Shown here piece after piece: positions 42,360 to 54,108 of a DNA stretch of 64,000 nucleotides. The stretch is from Rachicladosporium sp. CCFEE 5018. Its lineage: Eukaryota > Ascomycota > Dothideomycetes > Cladosporiales > Cladosporiaceae. The position numbers and the translations under genes are program-made. The stretch spans positions 314,860-378,859 of the forward strand of contig KZ111153.1 of the NCBI GenBank assembly GCA_002077045.2. The letters are read 5' to 3'. The notes under the pieces were generated by a model. It saw only the letters and a program-made list of their open reading frames with translations, was not told where the DNA came from and ran no database searches. How positions within the stretch are numbered: position 1 is the first letter of the stretch; each line of letters begins with the position of its first letter.

Positions 42360-45300
42360 TCATCTCACAATACTGTGACCCCTCCCAATAACCCCAATGC
42401 CTCCCCGTCCCGCCTGCAAACTCTGCCTCACAATCAGTTCCGCCGCAGCCGCGGCCGCAAGCCTGTCTTTTTGCCTACTTCGGTCCCTCAGGTACCTCTC
42501 CGCTTCGCTCCTCATCCTTAAGATCCTCAAAATGATATCATCACTAGGATCCGCTTGCGCTTCCTGCCTCTTAGCTTCCTTAGCCTTCTTAATAGTCCCC
42601 AGATTCCGACTCAACATGATGCTCTTGCTTCTTCTGGTGGAAGGCAATGCAGCGAACATGCTGATGGTGTTCGAGGATGTTAGAGCGGGTGGTGCAGAGA
42701 GACGGTTCAGACGGGCCGAGGCCTCGGATTGCCGGGCGGCAGTTGCTGTGGCCATGGATTCAGAGACGCGGATCAGATTCTCGGTGGAGTCGAAGTAGAA
42801 GAAGGCGAGGTTCTGGAGGTCGTGGTATTTGGGAGATTTGAGAATGTCCATGGGGACGCCAAGAGATTCCTTGGTTTCTTCGTCGACGGCGTGGAAGAAG
42901 TCGAAGAGGATCTGTTTGATATTAGTGTGATTGTGAGAGATCTGGAAGTGGTAGACTCACCAGGAGCCACTTGTATACTATATCCACCTCTTGCTGCGAG
43001 AGAGCGGGCTGTGCACTCAGCTTATCACTCAGAGGTGGAATAAGCAGACTTTCTATCGTGACTAGGACTTCCTTCCACAATCTCGTCATCACCATGACCA
43101 TCGCACTGTCGGTCAGCGTGAGCTTCATGATGGCAAAATTGTCATCAAAGTATGCCAGTAGTGGCTTCAGCGCGTTGCTGATGTCCAGCTGTGTCGGTGC
43201 AGCGGTGTTGCCGATCTGTGCTGGCATCATCGAGCTCGGCCTCCCAGTATACTTGCTCCAGTAGCCCTTCATAGAGTTCAGTCCAGCATTTGCGATCGTG
43301 TTCTGGTTCAGCAGTGCGCGTAGTGTTCTCCGAGACAGACATTGATGTATGTACGAAGACAGCTTATCAGTGACCTTCCGCGTCATGTCACGTTCAGTGC
43401 GCTTAAGTGTCCGGAACGCTCTGCCAAAGTAAAACTGGATATCGTCACGCTCGCCTTCCATACTCACTCGCATGAGCAATCGCCCTTGCGTGTCCAGATC
43501 AAGCCAGTACTCGCGCGGCATGAAGTCATTGAAATGGCTAGGATCGAGCTTCAAACTCGTTCGCCCAAGACAGTCGTGGTCGCCGAGCGTGTCCCAGTCC
43601 CAGACTGTAGCAATGACGTTCAGTGGCCCAGTCGTCAAGATGTCAACGCTCTCGTCCCACCGAGGGTTCAAGTTGGCATAGATCGTGCGCGTCTTGGCGA
43701 GTCGCTTCTGGTACTCGTCGCCAAGCACGACATACGGATCGCTGAGTCCATTCATATCACCCGCCTTGAGGTCCTCCGCTTCGATGATCTTGATGGTGAA
43801 CACGAATTTGCTGCCTCCTCGCATTCTCGGTGGTGGAGGCGGATCTCGTTTCTGTATCACATCGGCGCAAGCATCGACATTGATCTCTTTCTCCACCTTG
43901 TCCAGCTGGAGCGTCGAGTACTCAACATTGTTCAGCTTCACCAAGCTATGCGGCAAGAATTGAAATGGCTCGATCTTCTCTTTCTGAGTCCAAGTGTCCT
44001 TGGCCAAAGCAACCCATTTCTCCTTTTGCGTTCGCAATGCTGCAGCTTCTTGCTCTGGTGTCTGCCTGTCCATCTCTTTGTTGAACGCCTTCTCTATCAG
44101 CTCACAGTATCGCGCGACACCAGCACCGACACTCTTGCTGATAGCAGTCATAAACTTGGCGTAGTGTAAATCGTCGTCCCATTCCAGCTTTACGATCTGG
44201 TCTATGCTCTGGTTCATGATGCGGAAGACGTCCACCGCACTCTGGCTATGTCGCTCATCATCGTTCGGAATGTTGCCCTCATGCTCAGTCCGGACGTTGA
44301 ACTCATCATGTGCTACACTAGCTTCAATCCAGTCCAGCATCTTCTGGTCAGTTGTTGCGATCCATCGCCAAACAAACTCTTGCAGCAAGTCTTCGATGTG
44401 GAAGCCAAACTCCCGACCAGGTAGTGCTTGTGCATGGACTTGTCGGATCTGCACCAGCTCCTTATACAAGTCGAAGCCATCCTGTATCGGCACGGCCTCA
44501 CCACGCTCTTTCGCAAGCTGAATAATGCGACCGACCAGTGCTCGGGCATCCTCTGCAAAGCTAGGTAAGACTTCCTCCAACAACACGGACAACGGATTGA
44601 CGCCCATGATCTCTGGATTCTTCCGATACCGCTTCTGAATCTTCTCACATAATGCAGTAACAGCACTGCCAAGCTTGATGATATTGAAGAATTCCCACTC
44701 TTCCGCCTTCTCGGAAACGTTCTTCGACAGCAAGTCGCCATACTTGTCTCTTGCCTTTTGCCTCACGGCTTCTTGCAGCTCGGTCATGAAGATCTCCATC
44801 TCCCGAGGGGAACGATTGAACATCGGATCCTCGTAGATGTGGGTGTCGAGAACATACAACACGCTCCCTATGCTTGGCGGCTTGCTCTCGAAACACTGCT
44901 GGAAGAGGTCGTACAACTCGCGAAGGAGTGCATCGTGAAGAGCATAGAGTCCTTGCTGCCACAATGTGAAATCGGACAGCGTCCATCTACTTCGGTCGAA
45001 CAAGGCCAGCTGTGTCTGCGTGCTAAGCGGTGGTCTGCCTTTCTTCGCCGGCTCAGGTATGGGCTCCTTGACATATAGAAATGAGGCGTCCAGGGTCTCA
45101 AGAGGTATCTCTTGCGCGAGGAACTTCTCCTTCACTACATCAAGGAAAATCACGAGACGCGTGTAGCCAGGTACACGCCACCGTGAGGCAATCTCACTGA
45201 GCAGCTCAGATGTCTGTCTACCAATGAGTCGACTTGCGGGATTCTCGTCGGCTGGCACTACTGTCTCCAGGTCTTCGTCTTTCAAATCATGCGACAGTGC

Positions 45301-46607
45301 AACCTTCAGCATTTGTCGGTAGTAAGCCCGTGGATCTGGCGGAATGAACGTGAAGCTGGCATCTGACCCATCAAGTGATCCAGATCTTGAGTCCCTCGGC
45401 GACGCATCATCCAGGTTTAGACTGCTCATGTCTGCAGGTTGGTCAATCATGTAGCTCGAGGCGCCTTCTCCAGCCTGACCATTGGGCTTCGAATTGGACT
45501 TCGAGCACCCTCTGTGTAGTCGATGTCGCTTTGTGACTGACTCTTGTATGCGGGCAATTGCTTGCCCGAGCTCGTCTTGGCCAATTCCGGATTTGACTGC
45601 ACGATCGCGAGCATCATCTGGCTCAGGTCTGTGAACTCACCCTTCCGCCATGTTTCAAATGCTTCGTCCAGATCGAAGTCATCCCGCGTCAAAGTTGCCT
45701 TAGTACCCAGCATCATGTGGTTTTGATAGTCTTTGAGATCCTTCAATGCCGCCTTCTCCGTCCACTCTGCTTTATGTGCATTGATATCGTTCTGCGCCTG
45801 CACGGTGGGTATTGCGAATATCCGACACACTCGTATCACCAGAGGCATGTCCCTGACCTCGTAGCTCCTGGGTATCTCAACCTCCACACTTTGCCCACCC
45901 TGTCCTCCACTCCTTTGATTCGCATCTGCCAGATCTTGATCATGTTGCAACAGCTTACTCTCCAGCGTCGCCAGCTTACTCCCAAGCTCCGGCCGATCTC
46001 GTACCCAGTCATTCGCCTTAAGCACACTGCTGATCAGCCGTACAAATAACGCCACATGACGATCCACCATCAGCTTCCAGCTGTCGTCCTCAGGTGCCTT
46101 GCCCTGTTGCAGCTCTTTCGTAGCTTTCGAAAAGAAGATCAAAAGCAAGTCCTCGACCTTACGATCCTTCTCCATTGCTTTCCTGAAAGTCGGGTTCTTG
46201 AACTCATTCAAGAACGCCGCGAATGTCCTCTTCACCAGTGCGTCCCCATATTCCGGCATTCGCTCTTGACCCACTAGCACGCCAGTCATACGCTTGTCCA
46301 GCGCTCCCATGAACGCATGCGGAAACCGGGTGCTCTTCGAGTCTCGGATGAGGCTGAAGTCCTTAACCATGTCATTTATACTGGTCGAGGTTCGCTGTAT
46401 GGGCTTGCTAGTATTCGCCACATGCTGGACTCGCTTCTGACGTGGTTGCAGCAGGTAGACCAGGTATGCAACCCGGAGGGCATAGGTGTATGCATCCTGG
46501 TCTGTGACCGGTCGTTTGGCGTAAGAGACATTTCGTCGGAGGACACTTGAAGCTGCCCGTGAGCTAGGGCGCTTGCGATTGATCGAGGAGGACGTAGAGG
46601 TAGACAT
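42360..46607 (-). pseudogene. Munc13-like C2/MUN-domain gene with a single-base frameshift (arm B copy)
   Basis: Same exon plan as arm A: main exon 46607-42961, 49-nt intron 42960-42912, last exon 42911-42360. Within the Ser-rich linker, near 45480-45484, one base is missing relative to arm A (coding strand ccaatggtcagg against ccgagcggtcaag). Translation would leave the frame after about residue 374 and stop at residue 386. The remaining ~1020 codons are open, nearly all differences from arm A there are synonymous, and MUN and C2 motifs are intact. So the lesion is either very recent or a base-calling or assembly error. If the error explanation holds, this is a functional second copy of about 1398 residues. 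Confidence 0.7.
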
Positions 46608-46852
46608 GATGGGTTGAGGGGTCTATGGGGCTGTTCGAGGGATTCTGGCTGCTCTCATCTTATCGACCCACGATAGTCTTCTCGGACATGCACGTGGATG
46701 CTGCAAGGAACGAGTATGCAGTGGCAATGGCGTGGTGACTGCTGTTGCCCGGAGTGGAACAGATACGTTGGGTGGCAATTGCTATACCGTTCCAGAGTCG
46801 GCCTCGGTGACAGTCGAGACAGCATACAACATCGACTGCATCGCGAAACAAA

Positions 46853-46949
46853 CGGGCCCGGTTCACATTCAGAGTTCCTGGTTAGTGCCATGCGATTCCC
46901 TCATGCGTCATTAGTGCCGGGGTTCGGGGACTGGGGGCGCGTTTCAGCC
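46853..46949. promoter_or_regulatory. conserved non-coding block in the bHLH/Munc13 divergent promoter (arm B)
   Basis: Reverse-complement match of 16130-16223 with a handful of changes in a region that otherwise differs between arms. It contains atgcgtca (the CRE/AP-1-like octamer on the other strand). Confidence 0.5.
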
Positions 46950-47663
46950 TGGAATAGATGAGGTTCTACAAGGTCCGGCTCGTCCCTTCCTCCTCTATCT
47001 GTTCGCACATATTGAGAGCCAACCTCACGTCGTCAAATTGCGTTGACAGACTTTACCAATTCACCTTGCCGTCCATACTTATTCATAAAGATCGTCTCGG
47101 GTTACTCTCGGTTGTCTTGACTTAGCATGCTGTCAGTGTGGACATCCTTACTTCCAATCGCTTGTATATACCCTCCTTGAAATCGACCCTGCGCCTGTCT
47201 CCGATTCCTCAAGATCACCTCGCTACTGCGCGCGGGCATAGAAGCATTCCACCGGTCTAGACCATAGTGCGTTCGTAGTCCATCAAGTGAGTCTTTGCCG
47301 ATGGCTCTCAACGCCATGCAATCTTTGTCTGACGGCTTGAAGCAGCGTACACTGCCGTGAGCTGGGAGCAAACTCCCTTGAGAGAGAGGTCTGCGCATAA
47401 GCCCAGTGAAGGTAGCTATCTGCAGAATTCATTACGGCTACTCCCGTCACTCACTTTGTCGGTGAAGATTCTGAGAATCTTGTGCGCGGATCACTCGGAA
47501 ACTTCACTCGTGCCCTTCACTTGATCGCACGAGCATAAGAGACAATTTGCATTTGCTACCACGAGTCTCACATTACTTCTCGTGCCACCACAAACACACT
47601 CCGGCACTAAATCTGACACGCACAAGCCTACCACGATCCACCACTCCACCACCCGTCTCCAAG

Positions 47664-48071
47664 ATGTCTATGCCTCCCCCACCCACGCCACCTCAAACCG
47701 GCAATGCCAACGCCATCGGCGGCAAGACACCCCTCACCGAGGACCAAAAACGTGCCAACCACGTCAAATCCGAGCAGAAGCGTCGCAACGAGATTCGCAT
47801 TGGCTGTGAACGTCTCGCCTCCCTCCTGGACATGAAGGGGCAAGGCAAGTCCGAGGCCCGCATCCTCGAGCTCACCGTGCAAGCCATCAAGGAGCAGCTA
47901 GCTTTGAAAGAAGCCATTAAGCAGCATATCGAGGAGACTCGCGGGCAGGCGTCGGTGAATGCGGTAGAGGAGATGTACCGCGAGGCAATGGAGGAAGCCA
48001 AGACCAATAATTATGGTATTGGTCCGATGGAGAGGCGGGGGAGCAGGATCAAGAAGGAGGATGAGTACTGA
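47664..48071 (+). CDS. bHLH transcription factor, Ino4-like (arm B copy)
   Basis: 135 residues from ATG 47664, with the same start context MSMPPPPTPP. The bHLH region (NHVKSEQKRRNEIRIGCERL, SEARILELTVQAIKEQLAL) is identical to arm A at protein level. In the first 120 nt 24 positions differ, mostly at third codon positions, and protein changes cluster before the basic region (for example QTGN for QMGN, TEDQKRA for TEQQKRE). This is strong purifying selection on the DNA-binding domain. The sequence upstream of this ATG is unrelated in detail to arm A. Confidence 0.8.
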   Translation: MSMPPPPTPPQTGNANAIGGKTPLTEDQKRANHVKSEQKRRNEIRIGCERLASLLDMKGQGKSEARILELTVQAIKEQLALKEAIKQHIEETRGQASVNAVEEMYREAMEEAKTNNYGIGPMERRGSRIKKEDEY

Positions 48072-48072
48072 G

Positions 48073-48130
48073 GTAAGGGATCTGCCTTTCTCAGTTTTCA
48101 GAACGGTCACTAATACATACGCGTGATCAG
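48073..48130 (+). other. probable 3' UTR intron of the bHLH gene (arm B)
   Basis: Starts one base after the TGA with GTAAGGG, has CACTAATAC and ends GATCAG, 58 nt. Length, donor, branch-like site and acceptor match arm A while the rest is diverged. Confidence 0.6.
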
Positions 48131-48495
48131 AGCCTTACTTTACGGCTTCTCAACACCCCTCGACTTCTCGACTCGCTCCACCCTTCCCTTTAAGTGCGGC
48201 ACATGTGTGAGCATGGACAACTTTGCACTAGGCACACAGCTGCGAAAGCTCACGACTCTGGAAGCATTACGACGACATGTGCATCAATATCACGGTTTCG
48301 AGGAAAGAGTCCACCTTGTTCTTCAGGTCCGGCTTGGGTATTACCTCTGATTTTGAATGGAAGCGAGTAGCGATTTGGCTTTGGTCGCAGTCCCTGCATC
48401 ACACCATGACGGTCTTATTGTCATGCTGTCAATATCCGTTTGTGACTACATCCACCGAACTGCCTCCTTGCCCTTTGTCAATGTTTCCATGTAAT
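48131..48495. other. convergent 3' spacer, no gene seen
   Basis: Between the bHLH and transporter genes of arm B. Strongly diverged from arm A 14617-14969. A 75-codon frame here (48123-48350) has no counterpart in arm A. Confidence 0.45.
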
Positions 48496-50114
48496 CTAGT
48501 AGAACGCGGTGAGCTTCCACCCTGCCTTGATCACTCTGACTGCCGCAAAGCATCCGAACGCTAGCACGTAGCAGATGCCCGTCCACAGTGCCACACCCCA
48601 GTACGCACCACCCGAAGCCTGGATGATGGCGCCGCAGATCGGGATGCCGGTGAGCGTGCCGAAGGACACAATCGTGTAGCATGTCGCATAGTATCTGGAA
48701 TTGAAGTCAGTACACCGCACGACAACAGTCACGTTGTTCGATCAACGTACCTCCCATACTCCTCAGTATCGCAAAGCATACCCACACAAACCGGCGTCAG
48801 ACTGATGTTGCTCCCACTCGCAAACCCCATGAATACACAGTAGCAAATCAACAGTCCCAAAATCGTCGAGCTCGGCGTTCCCGCATTCTCGGACATGACT
48901 GTGGCAGGCACCCACAGGCCCAGCGTGCTGACCATACACAGCGCCACAGTGAGCAGCATGGTGTTGTACCGCCCCATCATATCAGCCATGTAGCCCGGTA
49001 TCCAGCGCCCAATGCAAGATCCCGCATTGAAAATGGCGATGATCTGGAATGCAAAAGTGGGGTTCGAGGCGCCCGAGTGGAGCGTGTACGAGACGAGATA
49101 TGTGATCGGCACGAACAAGCCATACTCCAGGAAGAATGTCCCAACCGTACATAGCAGAAAACTTGGATCCCTGAAGATCTTGAAGTCCGGCAGCACGCTT
49201 CCTCCTGGCCGTGGAGGTAGTCGTGAGCGGATGAATAGGTTGGCGAAAATCAACAGCCCAGCGAAGATGAATGCTAGGATGCGGTTCGACCAAGCCCAGC
49301 CGATCTTCGGGAAGAGGTTCTGCAGCATAAGGGGGAAGATCACGCCCCCAAATGACCCGCCTACGGCAGCTATACCTGTGGCTGTGCCGCGTTTGGCGAA
49401 GAACCAGTGTCCGATCGATGAGACGGCTGGCGTGAAGATCAGGGATGTGCCGATGCCGCCGAGGACGCCGAAGACGATCATGAAGTGCCAGTATTCTGCC
49501 CAGTCGTCAGCATCACATTTCTTCGTCAGTCAAAGCGTGGTCCACTTACTAGTACACTCTCCCATCAAGAATACACTGAGCAACAGGAACACCGTTCCTG
49601 CCGCCACGATCCATCTCGGTCCATGAGCATCGAACACAGGCCCGATCTGCACTCCGCAGAAGAAGGCTAGGAAGACGTAGACCGAGAAGATCCAGCCTAT
49701 GGCCTGCTCATCGAAGCCTCCCAGCTGGTTCTCAGCAAGATAAGCCTGGTACACGCCGATGATGTTCATATACCCGAAAGCCGCGAGCATGCCGCAGAAG
49801 CTGCCGAAGACGACGAGCCAAGCACGAAGCCCGCCCTCAGGGTAAATCACCTCATCCTTAGGGACGGAAGCCGGTGATGCCGGCGAAGATAGCTCGGAGC
49901 CCAATTCATGCTCTTCATCTTTGGACTTGATGGTGGGAATGCTGCCGTCCGGGGATGCGGAGCATTGAGACTGGCGTCGAGGCCATTGTTGCTTCTCTGG
50001 ATCCTGAGACCAAGCAGTCGCCGCTGTCTGCGGCGAGGTAGTCGGGTTTAGCGAAAGCGCTAAGCTGTTCGCGCGAAAGAGTCCTGGCTTGCTGCCGTTG
50101 GGGTGTGTAGTCAT
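48496..50114 (-). CDS. major facilitator transporter, MCH type (arm B copy)
   Basis: Exons 50114-49550, 49495-48751 and 48694-48496 with introns of 54 and 56 nt have the same lengths as arm A and give about 502 residues. The start ATG matches arm A (MTTHPNGSKPGLF); an in-frame extension upstream has no ATG support from arm A. Donors differ (GTAAGT and GTACGT against GTGAGT twice), and the stop is TAG rather than TGA. Membrane segments and signature motifs are unchanged, so both copies look functional. Confidence 0.87.
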
Positions 50115-50594
50115 GCGCTGTCTTGGTGTTCCCAATCGTACAAGTGGGCGGATTCGCCACTTCAGCTTGAAATAAGTGAGGGATATGAAAGGCGGTGAGG
50201 TTCGAAATGGAGAGCGCTTGTCAGCGCACGGGGAGAGGTCATTGGTACATATACTTTTCTCGCACCCCACCTGCGGCATTCGTTATTCGGACGGAGTTGC
50301 TGCATTTTACCGATGTAGTCATCGGAAAGGCGTGAGAATTCCGCGCTACTCGGCAGGGCGCGATCTGGCTTGGCGGAGTTCGCAGATGTAATAACGGAAG
50401 GTGCGGCCACCTCCGCTCTCGGCGCTGCCCAAAGGTATGTGCGACACACTACGCGATCAGGACTTGTAAGTCATATACATCTTCCAACATTATCTATGCC
50501 TGCCCTCCGATGATAAACCTCCTTACCTGCCCAATTTGTGACCACTACCGTGATACCCACCGTCCTCTGTGCCACCGCCCTCTTCATTGCGCAG
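50115..50594. other. spacer with probable transporter promoter (arm B)
   Basis: 480 nt upstream of the arm B transporter; the block around the TATA-like tatacttttc (plus strand, about 50249-50258) matches arm A, while other parts differ by substitutions and indels. Confidence 0.35.
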
Positions 50595-53009
50595 CTAGCC
50601 ATCCTGCCTCAACGACGCAGCCTCAATCTCCCTCTTAGTTACCTCCAGCCTGCGATGCATGTCCAACAATTTCGTCATCTCCGGCTCACCAACGGTCTCG
50701 CCTTCACTCTTTTTCCGCATGACCTCGTCGTACGCTTTGGCATACGCAGGATACAGCTTATCTCTGAACTCCTGAGCAAGGCGTACTCCCTGGGTAAACG
50801 TGATGTTGTTGATGATCTCAGATGAGCTATCACTGCTGATGCTTGTTTCTTGGTCTGGAGATGTGCTCTGCGCTGTGTTCATGGAGCTCATGGTGGCGGT
50901 GGAGCTAGAGTGCGAGCGCTGTGAAGCTGGAGACGCGGCAATGACCTTCTGTCTTTGGGTAGCTGTGCCTGGATTTAACTCGGTGTCGGCTTTGCGCTTG
51001 CTGCTTGTCGTAGCAGTCTCCGGCTTTGAGGAGTCTTTCCCTGCCACTGACTTGGCACTGTTCGTGAGAGTGTAGCGCGCACGATCAGGCGCGGGGGCGT
51101 GCTTCGCTTTATCGGGTTCACTTCCTGTCGTTGTAGACTGGCTGAGTACGGTGTCGTGTCGCTTTCGAGCGATTGAGGTGCCTGTAGTAATGCCCAATCC
51201 CTTCGGCGTTTCGGCGCCTTGCTTCTCTCGCTGTACAACGATGGCACTTCGGTCTGAGACGTCTGAGGTCACACGTGGACGAGTAGTACCAAGTGGTGAT
51301 AATATACCTGGCTTGCGCTGACTTGTACTCGATGTTGCCTGAGCTTTGCAGTGTGGAGATGAGATTGCTGCACTGTCGTGTAGATGGGGTGTGCTCTTGC
51401 CGACGGCAGAAGGTCTTGATGTGTTTGGTGTTGACGACGCTTTGGGTGGCTTCGTCACTTTCGCACCGTTCACGCGAGCTAGCGGCGTGTCTCGTGAAGT
51501 GCTCTTCGCTCTCTTCACATGCTCATCACTGCTGTCGGGTGATGATGCTGGTGCTGGTCGTACCTTCCCGGTGAGCGCGGTCTTGGCGTTCGATGGCCTC
51601 ACTTTAGGCGTGCTCCGAGATGGAGCATTCTTCACTTCACCATCGTCGGCATCGCGATCATCATCTGAGCTGTACACCAACTCGGCTGACTTCACTTTGG
51701 CTGAAACTGCCTTCACCCCAGTGCTCTTCAGCGATGGCGTCGCTGCCTTCTTTGGTCCCTCACGGTCACTCGTCGCTGCCGCGACCTCCCTTTCCTTCCG
51801 CTTCTTCTCCTTCGCATCCTCAACAGCACGCGCCTTCTTCGGGTCCTTCGATAGCAGTCTCTTCTTCATATCGCCATTTGTCTTGGCAGCGCCAACCTTG
51901 GGTGTATGCGACGACCCAGGTCGGGGCGTGACACCGCCCTCATCATCGTCCGTCACAGCAGAATGAGGACGGGGACTAGGTGCCCAATTTGGCGTCAAGC
52001 CTTTGCTCTGTCCTCCATTTCCAAGATGTAGCTTCGACAGCACGATGCCCTTTCCTCTGTCTTTCTCGGGCAGCAGCTTCTGCCAGATCTGCTCTTCCTT
52101 ACCGATGCGGAGCCTATCGAAAGCCCGAATGGCGTTCTCAACAGCTTTCTGTCTATCATCCTGCGACATGTACCCGAATGTCCATACATCCAATTCTTTG
52201 TACATCCTATCCAAGAGCCTCCATTTTCCATCCTGTTGCTGTCCTAGCTTGCTCAATATCGTGTCTAAATCTGCTCTCGGTATATGCGTCTTTCCCATGA
52301 CGGCATCGGTGGTGACAGCTGCCATGGCCAGAAGGTGTATGATAGCCGTACGCATAGCCTTGTCCTTGAGAGCAGTCCCAGTCGGTGCTGAGGTGACCGT
52401 AGGTCCAAATGATGGCGTGCCCACTCCGCTAAGAGCTGGACTGGAAGCACCGGAGACAGACCCCATGCCCAGCAGTCCGCCACGCTTTTGCTTCTTCGCG
52501 GCTTCGAACCGGCTCTTGAACTCAGGGAGCACCCGGTCCGTGATGGTCGTGGCCTTGGCTTTCTTCTCCTCATTGTAGCTAGCAATGGTGTTCTGCAACG
52601 TTGCCAGTGCATCGTCCGCTCCAGCAATGTCGATGGCCCTCGGCAGATCATGAAGCTTGCCCTCATATGTGATATTGGCTTTGAAGTTGAGGTCGGTCGC
52701 TGTGGAAGCTGTGTACAGCTCGGTCATATATGCACTGGGCAAAATGTTGACGTCTATGGATCGGTTACCCAAGCGGAGTTTCTGGAAGTTGCATTCAGCA
52801 TTCATCGACAGCACGAGTGTACTTTGCCGACCTACTGGCTGCTTCCCAGTCACGAGTTGCAATACACTCTTGTCTCTCGCAGTCTCTCGTATGTCCTTGA
52901 GTGTACGATGAGACAGCCGAAGCTGTATGGCAATCCGAGAGCCATGCTTGGACGAAAGTCCACTCCCTCCAGCGCCATGCAGCATAATGGCAGTGGTAGG
53001 AGCAGCCAT
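50595..53009 (-). CDS. RNA polymerase II elongation factor, ELL-like (arm B copy)
   Basis: 804 residues, the same length as the arm A copy. The first ~100 nt of coding sequence are identical in the two arms; elsewhere there are scattered substitutions, most in the disordered middle. The winged-helix-like block (DGKWRLLDRMYKELDVW, FGYMSQDDRQK) and the C-terminal occludin/ELL-like helix are unchanged. Both copies should be expressed if the locus is real. The family call carries the same caveat as for arm A. Confidence 0.75.
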   Translation of the reverse strand: MAAPTTAIMLHGAGGSGLSSKHGSRIAIQLRLSHRTLKDIRETARDKSVLQLVTGKQPVGRQSTLVLSMNAECNFQKLRLGNRSIDVNILPSAYMTELYTASTATDLNFKANITYEGKLHDLPRAIDIAGADDALATLQNTIASYNEEKKAKATTITDRVLPEFKSRFEAAKKQKRGGLLGMGSVSGASSPALSGVGTPSFGPTVTSAPTGTALKDKAMRTAIIHLLAMAAVTTDAVMGKTHIPRADLDTILSKLGQQQDGKWRLLDRMYKELDVWTFGYMSQDDRQKAVENAIRAFDRLRIGKEEQIWQKLLPEKDRGKGIVLSKLHLGNGGQSKGLTPNWAPSPRPHSAVTDDDEGGVTPRPGSSHTPKVGAAKTNGDMKKRLLSKDPKKARAVEDAKEKKRKEREVAAATSDREGPKKAATPSLKSTGVKAVSAKVKSAELVYSSDDDRDADDGEVKNAPSRSTPKVRPSNAKTALTGKVRPAPASSPDSSDEHVKRAKSTSRDTPLARVNGAKVTKPPKASSTPNTSRPSAVGKSTPHLHDSAAISSPHCKAQATSSTSQRKPGILSPLGTTRPRVTSDVSDRSAIVVQREKQGAETPKGLGITTGTSIARKRHDTVLSQSTTTGSEPDKAKHAPAPDRARYTLTNSAKSVAGKDSSKPETATTSSKRKADTELNPGTATQRQKVIAASPASQRSHSSSTATMSSMNTAQSTSPDQETSISSDSSSEIINNITFTQGVRLAQEFRDKLYPAYAKAYDEVMRKKSEGETVGEPEMTKLLDMHRRLEVTKREIEAASLRQDG

Positions 53010-54108
53010 AGCGTCGATAGGTACTATTATGAATGCACTCCAGAGACAGTGAAAGGTTTACTGCGGTTCTCCATGGATTGCACTCGTCACTGCAGTCTGA
53101 CCAAGCAAAAGTAGCCGCTTGCCGAACCAATCTATTGTCTTGACGGATCACGGTCCGCTGGGACAGGCTCGCTCGTAATGTTTGCCTCTCCAGTGAAGGC
53201 AATGTTAATCTGGCTAAGGCAATGCTGATCGATAGATCGTGACGGATAGACTACAGGATAGTAATGACAAGGCGGCAAAGAAACACAGCGAATGTGGTAT
53301 GAGAGACTGCAACAAAGAGCAGGACGGTCATGCTCGAAGGTCGAGGCGGAGGGCTGAATGTGCCAATGCGGGACCCACTTCTGGCTGTATTGGGAGTCAA
53401 AGACATGGATGCCAACATCCGTCTCCATGATGTATCTTGATGACAGAGCCCGCACGAATGGTGACGACCTACTGAATGCCATGTGGAGACTACAAGGCGC
53501 AAAATGCAACTGAACACAACACTTGTGGCCTCATCAATCGCTCTGAGGCCGTCCCCAACTTCACATGTCAAGAAACGCCTCCCACGCCTTGCTCCCGCCA
53601 GCCTGCATCCTCGTCCGGCACGGTTCCTGCGCGTGCCCGCCTGCGTCTTTGTCAGACGACCTTTCAACCGACGCCGTTCCAGAAGCAGCACCGACTCCGC
53701 ACGCCACTGCACCATCTAGCTACGACTGCATTATTGGCTGTCTTTCCATGGATATGATCTGCGTCCCACGCGCTTCCTCAAGGCGCGTCTGTATCAGATT
53801 CACGACGAGACCACGATCATGACTGGGCGGACAAGGATGAGCAGATGAGATCGAGTGATCTGCTCCCAGGGTGCGGGGGTACGCCATTGGGCGTTGTTGC
53901 CGCAGCGGCTCGTAGCGAACGGGTTGACAGTGCGTCGGCTGCGATTGCCGGCGATGTCACTGTCGCTTGGAGTCCCTCTCAAAAGACTTTCAACGTTACC
54001 AACCAATATCAGGGTGCTACTTTGAGGCCATTGATCATATGCGCAAAGCATTGATTCCAGATGGGCTTTGAAAGCGAGGGCTCACAGAGTTAATCGGAAC
54101 GCCGCCAT
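53010..54108. other. spacer spanning the outer end of arm B
   Basis: Bases 53010-53968 match the ELL upstream spacer of arm A; 53969-54108 is unique. No gene recognised. The 3' end of the dehydrogenase gene lies at its right end. Confidence 0.5.

Larger units (their letters stand above)
36980..53968. repeat. inverted duplication, arm B (partner of 9142-26118)
   Basis: Reverse complement of arm A with the same gene order. It starts at the gap edge, matching arm A up to 26118, and ends near 53968, 140 nt before the stop of the hydroxyacid dehydrogenase gene. It differs from arm A by substitutions and small indels that are rare in parts of the ELL gene and F-box array and common around MFS, bHLH and Munc13. 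It carries its own lesions: a Munc13 frameshift and different F-box gene damage. Confidence 0.95.
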
